From the NCBI GenBank assembly GCA_963576565.1, contig OY755048.1, positions 5,790,220 to 5,854,219 on the forward strand: a stretch of 64,000 bases of DNA. Direction: 5' to 3'. Below, piece after piece: positions 54,830 through 64,000 of this stretch. Every line of letters begins with the position of its first letter. The first letter of the stretch is position 1. Source of the stretch: Aspidapion aeneum (Eukaryota > Arthropoda > Insecta > Coleoptera > Brentidae). The notes under the pieces were generated by a model. The model saw only the letters and a list, made by a program, of their open reading frames with translations, ran no database searches and was not told the DNA's origin. Position numbers and translations under genes: made by a program.

Positions 54830-57021
54830 CACACAGGCGGCTTTCACGAAAAAGCTGGTCAGAACCTAGGATCCATTTAGATCCCTCTAAAATTGCATAT
54901 AGTAATAAAAAAATATATGATTTATTGTTTAAAAAAGATAAAGAAGAAAAATTCTTTAAGGACCCCACACAAAAAAATAAAATCTGGAACTTTACTAATT
55001 AATTAAAATGCTTCCTAAAAATTCCTGAAACTTCGTTAGTATTGCAGCCACAACCAATGCCAAAGATTCATCCTGGGTATATTTTTTATATTCCAAATTT
55101 GATGTAAAAGATTGACTGAAAAAAATGTAATTTTTTATCACTCTAGCAGCCTGAGGCTCCCCTTCTGCTCTGAGCTTCATCTGTGCTGCGAAAATCAGCT
55201 CTTTAGTAGCATTAGAGCGAATTTCTTTTGTCTTCCGTCTTTTTGATCTTTCGCTACTTTCCTCAAATGTTTTTGGAGGCCTTCCTCCAAAATATTTGAT
55301 ATTAACTGAGAACGTAAGGGAGTTGTTTAGCCAAGATGTTTCTTTTTTTTTAAATATCTTTATGCCAATCGGAGTTATTGTATTTGCTTTTATATACATA
55401 AATAAATTTATGCAAGCTTTGCACCTCTTCGGAAGACAGCTTATCTTTGCCATAATTAGCTTTTTTCTAGAGGATAGATTTTTAATTATTTTACCAATAG
55501 CCCTAATAATGTAATTTATGCCGAAACGCCTTGGATATGATTAAAACTTTAACAGAAATACCATTTTTTCCATTAATTCCCTTTTACTTTGAACAATGAC
55601 ACTGTTATAGAATTTTATAATTGATATTTTAAGTAAGTACCATTTTAGCTTCATAAAATTCGTAAAGTAAATCATGATTTTTGACTAAGTAAGGCATCAG
55701 ATAAATTTAAAGCAGATTGCAGTAAGTATAAATTAGTAATTTAAATAAACAACTGGTTTTACAACTAAATATTAAAAAAGGTTTTCTATGTAGCAATCAG
55801 GGTATCAAATAAAAGGAATAAATCGTGGTTGGTCCAAAGAAACCTATTATGTGACATTTTTTCAAAAATCAGATTTTTGCATAATCAATGAACCCTAGTC
55901 ATAAAAGATATCGTATGACCTGCGCAAAAAAAATTAATATTAACGTTGCTTAAAGCAAGAATATAAACGGATCATAATGGGCATCATAGACAGTTTTGTG
56001 TCTCTCATTTAAAATTTCATTTTGAACACAAATCAGTTTTTATTAAACCAACGACGATATGTGTAGATTAAAACAAAGTTTTTGGTTCTAAAACAAGTTA
56101 TTATTTAACAGTATCAAACACTATTTTACGTGAAAATTTCGTGAAAATCGGTTGAGCGGCTTAGGAGCTATTGTGGGCCGAATAGATATACACACACCTA
56201 AATACACACAGACACACGCACGGACAGACAGATAGACATATAAAATAACATATTTTCAGCGTTATCTCAATTTTTTGTTTGATGTCGAAAAAAATACCTT
56301 CTCTAGCCATTGATGCGCCGGCTAGGAAGGTAAAAATGAAATCAGAATAAATATGACATAATAAGTATACTTTTAATTTACAAAAACCATTGTTATTAAG
56401 GCTAAGAAAACTTATTTATTAATTTCTGCATATTATGTACGTATTTCTCACTTTACAATTTTCTATATACACAAAAAGAAATTTTAACTTTCTTACTCGA
56501 TCCGCATAACTCCGCAGCTGGAACTGACTTTGCTACTTAGAAAACATATGCATGCACTTAATAGGACTAAAAATGTCAATAAAGTTGGATGAAGTTAAAA
56601 CATTTAGTCAAGTTCTATTTCAGAAAATGAAAATTTAAAAAGTTTTCTGCAACGGTTGCTTTAAACCGGTTTAAAATATTACCAATAAAATAAAAAACAA
56701 TGTTAAATATGTACAATAAATAACTACATATGTCCAGATATAAAATCCATGTTTAAAAAAGTTATTTTTGATAATAGGCGCAAGTTTTAAAAGGACTTTT
56801 TAACCATCATTTTTTGTAAATTTAAGTAACGCAAATAACATAAAAAATTAAATGGAAGTTTCATCTGTCATTACTATGGCAATTGTTTTTCAAATTAGGC
56901 GTGACATGGTCACGGCCTAGCATGATCATCAGTGATTGCACTAATAGCAATTTTACAATTAAATAGGGCTTTTTAGTGTTTAGGAGTTATGGCCAACTTT
57001 TTCTTAAAACCCGCCTGTGTG
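54830..57021. mobile_element. CACACAGG-ended DNA transposon, copy 2
   Basis: Runs CACACAGGCGG to CCGCCTGTGTG (2192 bp). The flanks AGTCG/AGTAG could be an imperfect 5-bp duplication. It lacks the R insertion and the palindrome of copy 1 and keeps a coding remnant at 54995-55453. A segment at about 56130-56240 has the TTTCGTGAAAATCGGTTGAG motif followed by CA-rich microsatellite. A piece equal to about 56425-56690 recurs inside the element at 57247-58593. Confidence 0.75.
54995..55453 (-). pseudogene. Transposon-encoded protein remnant
   Basis: A 152-residue frame. The middle, with GGRPPKTFEESSERSKRRK and a following charged helix-like region, is protein-like. The first 40 residues look better in the neighbouring frame (KDKLSSEEVQSLHKF..), with the switch at an A run near 55345-55355. 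This suggests a frameshifted gene fragment of the host transposon. I do not recognise the transposase family. It may be the N-terminal part of a transposase or an accessory protein. Confidence 0.5.
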
Positions 57022-57246
57022 AGTAGGGCCGCGTAAATCCATTCTTTACTATGATACAGTAAGCTCAGTTACTGCACAGCAGTAAACAACGAAACAATAA
57101 TTACACGGTTTCGCTACTCCATTCTTTACTGCGGTACTGTAAAGTTCCTTACTGTAGCGCGGTAACCAATGAAACTAGAGTCAAACGGTTTCGCTACTTT
57201 ATTATTTACTGCGGTACAGATAAGTCAGTCAGTCTACTACAGGAAA
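57022..57246. repeat. 80-bp tandem repeat, about 2.5 units
   Basis: Units start ATTCTTTACT at 57041 and 57121 and ATTATTTACT at 57201, so the period is exactly 80 bp. Each unit contains CGGTTTCGCTACT and several TACTG/CAGTA motifs that can pair. The last eight bases (57239-57246, ACAGGAAA) are the target duplication of the next element. Confidence 0.75.
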
Positions 57247-58593
57247 CGGAATGGGACAACTGGGCACCGCCAACTCGGCGCCGCCTACTGGGCGCCGGGC
57301 CTACTGGGCGCCGGGCCAACTCGGCGCCGCCAACTGGGCGCCGGGCCAACACGGCGCCGGACTAAATTTTTTTTTTTGGATAAAATCTGTAGATGAAAAA
57401 CAAAATATATTATTTATATAAAAACATCTTTAGAAAATCCTTTACGCAATTTTTTTGAAATTTGTTTTTGTTAAGTAAAGTTAAATCCATTAATTAAGTC
57501 GACTGTTGAATCTTGTTAATTGTAGTGTTTGGTAACCTGGGAACACTACAATTTACGTTTTTTATTACAACAATGGCGGATCCAAAATGGCGGATTTCTT
57601 TATTTTTAAACCGATTTTATCGTCAAACTTAAAAAAATCAAAATGGCGATTCTAAAATGGCGGATTTTCTTATTTACTAACCGATTTGTCTCAAACTTGA
57701 AATATTACATTGCTTGAGGTCATTTAATAAAAATTTTTACTCAAACTTAAAAAAATCAAAATGGCGGATCCAAAACGGCGGATTTTCTTATTTACTAACC
57801 GGTTTGTCTCAAACTTGAAATATTACATTCTTTGAGGTCATTTAACAAAATTTTTTATTAAAACTTAAAAAAATCAAAATGGCGGATCCAAAATGGCGGA
57901 TTTTCTTATTTAACAATTTCTGCAAATTATGTACGTATTTCTCACTTTACAATTTTCTATATACACAAAAAGAAATTTTAACTTTTTTACTCGATCCGCA
58001 TAACTCCACAGCTGAAACTGACTTTGTTGAAAGTAACATGCACTTAATAGGACTAAAAATGTCAATAAAGTTGGATGAAGTTAAAACATTTAGTCAAGTT
58101 CTATTTCAGAAAATGAAAATTTAAAAAGTTTTCTGCAACGGTTGCTTTAAACCGGTTTAAAATATTACCAATAAAATAAAATAGTAGTAAATAAAAAAAT
58201 CCGCCATTTTAGAGTCGCCATTTTGATTTTTTTAAGTTTGAGGATAAAACTGTATTTAGTGATCTCAGGCACTGCAAACTTTCAAGTTTCAGACAAATCG
58301 GTTTAAAAATAAAGAAATCTGCCATTTTGGATCCGCCATTGTTCTAATAAAAAACGTAAATTGTAGTGTTACCAGGTTACCAAACACTACAACTACCAAG
58401 ATTCAACAGTCGACTTAATGGATTTAACTTTACTTAACAAAAACAAATTTCAAAAAAAATGCGTAAGGGATTTTTAAAGATGTTTTTATATAAATAGTCT
58501 ATTTTGTTTTTCAATTTTTTTTATCAAAAAAAAAATTTTCTCCGGCGCCCAGTTGGCGGCGCCGAGTTGGCGGCGCCCAGTTGTCCTAGACCG
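57247..58593. mobile_element. Long-TIR DNA element with GGCGCC repeats, carrying a captured fragment
   Basis: Flanked by ACAGGAAA at 57239-57246 and 58594-58601, an 8-bp duplication. It starts CGG.. and ends ..CCG with GGACAACTGGGC/GCCCAGTTGTCC just inside. Each end has several copies of a CAACTGGGCGCCG-like unit (seven or so on the left, three on the right). Inverted similarity then continues for about 450 bp per arm, including an AATGGCGGATCCAAAATGG block. The left arm has tandem units of about 117 bp. The centre (about 57915-58175) is a copy of part of the CACACAGG transposon, so it was captured or inserted there. No coding gene. Confidence 0.8.
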
Positions 58594-58814
58594 ACAGGAA
58601 ATTATAAGCAATGCAAGTAAAATACCAGAGTAAGTGATTGCACGTATATTGGATAAGGTACAACAGTAGGTATGTGCATAAAAAAAAAATCCAAGATGGG
58701 TACTGACACGGTAAATATAGAGCAATTAAATCTTAAAACGTTGTAGATTATTTTTCTATCATCCCTGTCTTATTTCTAAAATTTGGGGATCTGCTAAAAG
58801 CCAGCAGAGCAATA
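58594..58814. other. Short intergenic segment
   Basis: AT-rich spacer between two transposons. The minus-strand frame crossing it (58486-58725) is not convincing. Confidence 0.4.
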
Positions 58815-59586
58815 TACAGGGTTCGTCAACGAGCGTTTGGCCATTGAAAATATGTGAATTGAAGTAAGATCGCTATTTAAATAAATGGCACTAAGAGAGA
58901 TAAATAGTTTAGCGCTGTTGTCAAGTTAGTAATTCAAGAAAATGGTTTTCTTTTCGCGATCTAATGACGTTACTCTTACCGGCTGAGTAGGCTCAACAGG
59001 GAAGACGGTTTGAGCATCTAATAAATAAAAAGTAGAACTTAAACTGTATTGAAACCTGCTTCGTAGGGTTTACTGGTGTTTCATTTTTGAAATGCCGGAT
59101 TTTTGTTACCGGACTGGAAGAGTAATACTCGGAAGGTTATTAATTTAAGAAAAAAAAAGTTAATAAAATCCTTAAAACTACTTGATTTTAATTGCTGTAA
59201 CGCCATCTCTTAGATATCATTTCAATCAATACTGCGAATCCGTAAAATGTTAAAGGAGGCTAGTACACGCACAAACAAAATATTTAAGCGCGACTTTAAT
59301 AAAAGAGCAAGGTTATTGGTAAGAAAAATTATTAAAAAATTGAATTTTTCTCGATTTAATGTTTCCTGATTAAAGCTAAAATAACGATATAAATAATAAT
59401 GAGTGGAAATCTTACTGTCGTTGCTCCTGTTTAGTAATAAAAAACTATTAATGAATTTTGAGTCACAGCGGCAAACGCTCATGAATATGCGCGTCTTTGG
59501 TCCCTCACTGACTTCTTGCTTTCCATAAGTTCATCCTTTTTTATAGGCTTTTCATAAAGGCTAAACGTTCGAAGTCGAGCCCTGTA
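58815..59586. mobile_element. TACAGGG-ended DNA transposon, copy B
   Basis: Same ends as copy A (TACAGGGTTCGTCAACG and CGAAGTCGAGCCCTGTA). It shares the blocks AGTTTAGCGCTGTTGTCAAG and TCTTACCGGCTGAGTAGG and the end block ATGCGCGTCTTTGGTCCC. It has its own extra segment (about 58995-59180) that copy A lacks. Confidence 0.7.
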
Positions 59587-59698
59587 TGTTTTTTAAAAAG
59601 CGGTTGTTAAGCAATTAAATATTTTATCACTTTATTTACGATTTGTGTATCTTTCTTGCCTTTTCTGTATCTATTGCTTGACTAAAGCTAGCAGAGAT
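59587..59698. other. Short AT-rich spacer
   Basis: Nothing recognised. Confidence 0.4.
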
Positions 59699-59981
59699 TG
59701 CCCTTTATTGTTTATGATATAGCTTAACTCTCCACTCCCCGTAGAAGTCCGGGAGAATCAGCCAATAATGTAAAAAAATTGCAAAATAAAAACTAAAAAA
59801 GGTTTCACCGAAAATACAATTCCGAAAAATATTATTGACTGCCCTAAATTGTTTATGCTATATCTTAACTCTCCACTCCCCGTAGTAGTCCGGCAGAAAC
59901 AGCCAATAAATGAAAAAAAATTGCAAAATAAAAACTAAAAGAGATTTCACCGAAAATACAATTCAGAAAAATAATATTATA
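59699..59981. repeat. Tandem duplication, 141-bp unit
   Basis: TGCCCTTTATTG at 59699 and TGCCCTAAATTG at 59840 begin two copies that share AACTCTCCACTCCCCGTAG and a CACCGAAAATACAATTC block. They differ at about a tenth of positions. Confidence 0.8.
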
Positions 59982-61069
59982 TAGTTTTTGGTCGTGCCAA
60001 AAACGGCCGACGACTAACGCAACTTGACACTGTTGACATTGGAACGTCACATGTCGTTAGCGGCGTCCGTGGAACGCCGCAAACTTACGGACGGTTAAAG
60101 GCCTTCACACACACCTCCGTAGCATGGTGCATAACGCGTGGCATGGGGCTTTCAACCAATCAACGATCGAATAGCAGCGGCCATATTGGTTTTGCATAAG
60201 AAAAGTCCATAAGGTTGAACTTTTATGCGCCATGCTATGCGCTATGCATTTTTATCTGTGATCGGCTTAACCTGGGAATTTTGACGTACGTAGAACGTGC
60301 GCCATTGTGTTTTAGCGAGCTCCTATTAAATTCTGCGCCATTTGGTGCGCTGGCTGCACAGGTCACAGCTAGCAGTGTTGGGCGCATTTTTTAAACATAC
60401 TTTATACAAGCAAACCATTTCAAATAAATTTTTTTTGTCTGAAGTCTGAATGAAGCACTTTATTTTTCAGTTTTAATACTTATGTTTGTTGTCAAATGTA
60501 AGACTTTCTATGTATTGTTTTAAATTTTGCTTGTCATAAACATGTAGTTCAGAATGCAAATGTTTCTTATTACCCTTTCATTTTGCCTATCACGGGGTAA
60601 TAAAAATCATTGTAATGGGGCAATAAGAAATATATTATTTTTTACTGCATATTGATTTGAGTACTTAGTGAAGTTGCCTTCAAATTTAACAAAAGTGACC
60701 TATGTAAAGCTTTAGAAATGGAAAGTTGCAAAAATATTAAATGGCATCTAACTCAAATAGTCCACAGTACACCGGTCTATTTTTAAGTGATTAGTAAACA
60801 GGCTAAATTCTCTAACGTAGCTTGATTTGGCCGAGACGCCTAACTTTTTCCCCCGCAAAAATACTTGAAAGTGATTCCTAACAGAGTGTGCAGGCGTAGA
60901 CATGCTTCGTGCATCGGACTGACTAAACCAAGCATATGATTTGTAGAACAATACTGCCATTAACTTTCAAACATATTAAAAAAATTTGCCGGTTACTAAT
61001 TCTTTAATAGAAAAAGTAAAAGCATCTTTAATTAATAGGCGAATACACAGATTTAATAGTCAATACATA
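59982..61069. other. Intergenic sequence
   Basis: 59995-60370 is richer in CpG, with inverted pieces such as ATGGTGCATAACGCGTGGCATGG against GCGCCATGCTATGCGC, suggesting a worn foldback repeat. No gene supported; the minus-strand frames at 59865 and 60748 have no recognised domain. Confidence 0.4.
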
Positions 61070-61763
61070 TAGCGAAGCAACAACATCAATCAGAATCCAC
61101 GAAAGAACCAAGCCAAACCTCATAAGAAGAGGTGATAGACAGGGTGACAGAATAAACCCTAAACTATGTAACCAAGCTCTACAAGATGTTTAAAATACTC
61201 TGCCAATATATGGGCCCCTAAGCTCACACTAGGTACTATAGTTATAGTGTGTGAGCTAATATAACTAAAAACTAAAATATATTTTATTCAACTCCAGACT
61301 AAATTACCTTTTGTTTGATACCACACAAGCCATGTTTTGACTTAAACTCAAATTTTTGAAATTTACCCCCACCCTTAAAAAAAAACAAAAACTAAAATGT
61401 ATTTTGTTAAAGTCCGGACTCAATTACCTTTCGTTTGATATCACACACGCCATATTTTCACTTAAACTCTAATTTTTAAAATATACCCCCACCCTTTTTT
61501 TTAAATAAATTAAAATGTATTTTATTTAACTGTAGACTCAATTTACCTTTCGTTTAATATCACACACGCCATATTTTCACATAAACTCTAATTTTTGAAA
61601 TCTACCCCCACCCTTTTATTTGGTTTGTGTTCGGTGGATTTTGTTCATTTTTAAATGGGACCATCTCGACCCAAGACCCAGCCTAGGTACCAAATTTCAT
61701 TAAAATCGGCCAAGCGGTTTTTGAGTTATGCGCGTTGGTCGTTACAGACAGACATACAGACAC

Positions 61764-61810
<47 letters not shown>

Positions 61811-61811
61811 T

Positions 61812-61853
<42 letters not shown>

Positions 61854-62270
61854 GGCGCAACAAAAAAGTTTCAAAATCATCTGAAACGCAAAGATATATA
61901 AAAATTTTTGAAATCGGAGCAACTTTTTTTTTCTCGAAAAAATTAGGATCACCATAGCTCACACTACTATAGTATAGTATATGTGTGAGCTAAAATTAGA
62001 TTGAGAAAAAATAGGGATTAAAGTAAACGGACAATACTTGAACCATCTAAGATATGATAATGATATCTCCTTAATAGCAGATAAGAAAAAAGAACTGATA
62101 AAAAAGCTGGAAAAACTAAATACTTCAGCTAAAAATATAGATATCACGATCAGAATAAACCAAGAGAAAATAGAACAAGTTATGGAATATTATACCTGGG
62201 ACAAATTATTAAACTAATAAAAGAAAACCAAACAGCTCAAATCAAGAGACGAGTAAGATTGGCCTGGGCA
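61070..62270 (+). pseudogene. RTE-like LINE remnant, split by an R element
   Basis: 61080-61190 translates to a reverse transcriptase palm fragment with RRGDRQGD..NPKLCNQALQDV. After the R element, 61995-62190 continues with GIKVNGQYLNHLRYDNDISLIADKKKELIKKLEK, where YDND stands at the position of the catalytic YADD/FADD box. The two parts fit end to end once the insertion is removed. The ORF is short, mutated at the catalytic box and truncated on both sides. Confidence 0.75.
61196..61992. mobile_element. R-family repeat, copy 4
   Basis: The most complete copy: TACTCTGCC start, AGCTCACAC hairpins at both ends, three ~115-bp tandem units, the TTTCATTAAAATCGG..AAGCGG motif and a long (CAGA)n tract (about 61746-61853). 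TAAAAT-like sequence on both sides could be a target duplication. It interrupts the RTE-like reverse transcriptase, showing that R is a mobile unit. Confidence 0.85.
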
Positions 62271-62422
62271 GCATTCCGTAAATTAGGTACTTATTTAAAA
62301 AAAAAATATCCTCAGTAATTTATAATTTTGAGATAATTTGAGAGTTACTACCTGTTTAATTTTCTCTTGCCTAAAAAATGTGTTAAATTGAAATGAACTT
62401 TCAAAGTTTGACCATTTTAGGG
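62271..62422. other. Short spacer before the satellite
   Basis: AT-rich. Near 62397-62420 CTTTCAAAGTTTGACCATTTT is an inverted copy of the satellite motif AAAATGGCCAAACTTTGAAA, so the array begins with a short hairpin. Confidence 0.5.
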
Positions 62423-63926
62423 AATCCCATAAGACCAAAATGGCCAAACTTTGAAAATTCATATTTAAAAAACTATGCAGTTTATCAACAAAAGCACCGA
62501 GTTGCAGTATGGTGACGCCATAGAGATGCAAAAAAACCATACCTTGAGTTAAGATTCGAAAAAACGTCATTTAGCAAATTTTAGGGTAGTGAAATTTTGA
62601 AAATTCAAACGCCATACAGTTTATCAACAAAAGCAACAAGTTGCAGTATAGTGAGGCCATAGAGATGCAAAAAAACCGCACCTTGAGTTAAGATTCGAAA
62701 AAACGTAATTTAGCGAATTTTAGGGTAGGGAATCCCATAAGACCAAAATGGCCAAATTTTGAAAATTCATATTTCAAAAACTATACAGTTTATCAACAAA
62801 AGCACCGAGTTGCAGTATGGTGGGGCCATAGAGATGCAAAAAAACCACACCTTGAGTTAAGATTCAAAATAACGTCATTTAGCGAATTTTAGGAATCCCA
62901 TAAGACCAAAATGGCCAAAATTTGAAAATTCATATTTCAAAAACTATACAGTTTATCAACAAAAGCACCGTGTTGCAGTATGGTGGGGCCATAGAGATAC
63001 AAAAAAAACACTCTGAGTTAAGATTCGAAAAAACGTCATTTACCGAATTTTAGGGTAGGGAATATACCATAAGACCAAAATGGCGAAATTTTGAAAATTC
63101 AAACACTATACAGTTTATCAACAAAAGCACCGAGTTGCAGTATGGTGGGGTCATAAAGATGCAAAAAACCACACCCTGAGTTAAGATTCGGAAAAACGTC
63201 ATTTAGCGAATTTTAGGGTAGGGATCCCATAAGACCAAAATGGCCAAACTTTGAAAATTCATATTTCAAAAACTATACAGTTTATCAACTAAAGCACCGA
63301 GTTGCAGTATGATGGGGCCATATATAGAGATGCAAAAAACCACACCTTGACTTAAGATTGGAAAAAACGTCATTTAGCGAATTTTAGGGTAGGGAATCCC
63401 ATAAGACCAAAATGGCCAAACTTTGAAAATTCATATTGCAAAAACTATACAGTTTATCAACAAAAGCACCGAGTTGTAGTATGGTGGGGCCATAGAGATG
63501 CAAAGAAACCACACCTTGAGTTAAAATTCGAAAAAATGTCATTTAGTGAATTTTAGGGTAGGGAATCCCATAAGACCAAAATGGTCAAACTTTGAAAATT
63601 CATATTTCAAAAACTATACAGTTTATCAACAAAAGCACCAAGTTGCAGTATGAAGGGGCCATAGAGATGCAAAAAAAACACACCTTGAGTTAAGATTCGG
63701 AAAAACGTCATTTAGCGAATTTTAGGGTATGGAATCCCATAATTCCAAAATGGTCAAACTTTGAAAATTCATATTTCAAAAACTATACAGTTTATCAACA
63801 AAAGCACCGAGTTGCAGTATGATGGGGCCATAGAGATGCAAAAAAAACACACCTTGAGTTAAGATTCGAAAAAAACTGCCATAAGACCAAAATGGTCATA
63901 CTTTGAAAATTCATATTTCAAAAACG
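62423..63926. repeat. Satellite array, ~165-bp unit, nine copies
   Basis: The marker GTTGCAGTAT (one copy GTTGTAGTAT) occurs at 62501, 62640, 62809, 62972, 63134, 63301, 63473, 63642 and 63811. Spacings are 139, then 162-172. Each unit has TTTATCAACAAAAGCAC, GGGGCCATAGAGATGC, CACACCTTGAGTTAAGATTC and CATAAGACCAAAATGG. Similarity between units is high. The array ends abruptly at 63926 after AAAAACG. Confidence 0.9.
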
Positions 63927-64000
63927 CTAGATACGCCCTTGGCTGGCTAAGCAACTGTTCCGCCCTCTATACACTGTAAAGCGAACTTTAATAACATAGC

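Noticed and set aside
62423..63926. CRISPR-like array
   Set aside because: Whole units repeat without unique spacers, the period is about 165 bp and the context is eukaryotic. It is a satellite.

Overview
The window is an AT-rich stretch of an animal nuclear genome, almost certainly an insect. It has spliced genes with GT-AG introns, a gypsy-type errantivirus, several non-LTR retrotransposon remnants and very many short inverted-repeat transposons. The repeat style would suit a large beetle-like genome, but the order cannot be proved from sequence alone.

One host gene is well supported. At 21983-25855 (minus strand) eight coding exons encode an 843-residue protein with about 17 C2H2 zinc fingers. 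Its first fingers closely resemble those of the ZNF423/ZNF521 (Drosophila Oaz) family. A second, weaker candidate is a two-exon small gene at 43613-44400 (minus strand). Nearly everything else is mobile or derived from mobile DNA.

Layout. 1-7500: inverted-repeat transposons and two copies of a CAGA-rich repeat family (R). 7610-15152: a complete errantivirus on the minus strand, with 422-bp LTRs differing at 3 positions. Its gag and env frames are open and its pol is broken twice. It sits inside an older element with inverted arms. 15153-21700: hAT-like MITE, LINE fragment and a 1.4-kb foldback. 21737-26060: the zinc-finger gene and its promoter region. 26061-30700: another foldback and a MITE with internal TTTCC repeats. 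30727-33721: a broken LINE carrying a nested MITE. 33722-41900: MITEs, a tRNA-like sequence and short direct repeats. 41905-46100: LINE fragment, candidate small gene and two hAT-like MITEs. 46100-50640: mostly unannotated sequence, then a LINE remnant with an RNase H domain. 51400-58600: nested DNA transposons (two CACACAGG-ended elements, an R copy, a palindrome and a long-TIR element rich in GGCGCC). 58815-62270: transposon copy, tandem duplication and an RTE-like LINE split by an R copy. 62423-63926: a satellite array with a unit of about 165 bp.

The errantivirus gives the most interesting logic. Gag is read from full-length RNA. Pol would follow by a -1 slip at an AAATTTT heptamer. Env has no start codon of its own, but a leader splice donor and an acceptor in the 3' end of pol would place the ATG of a tiny leader ORF in frame with env.
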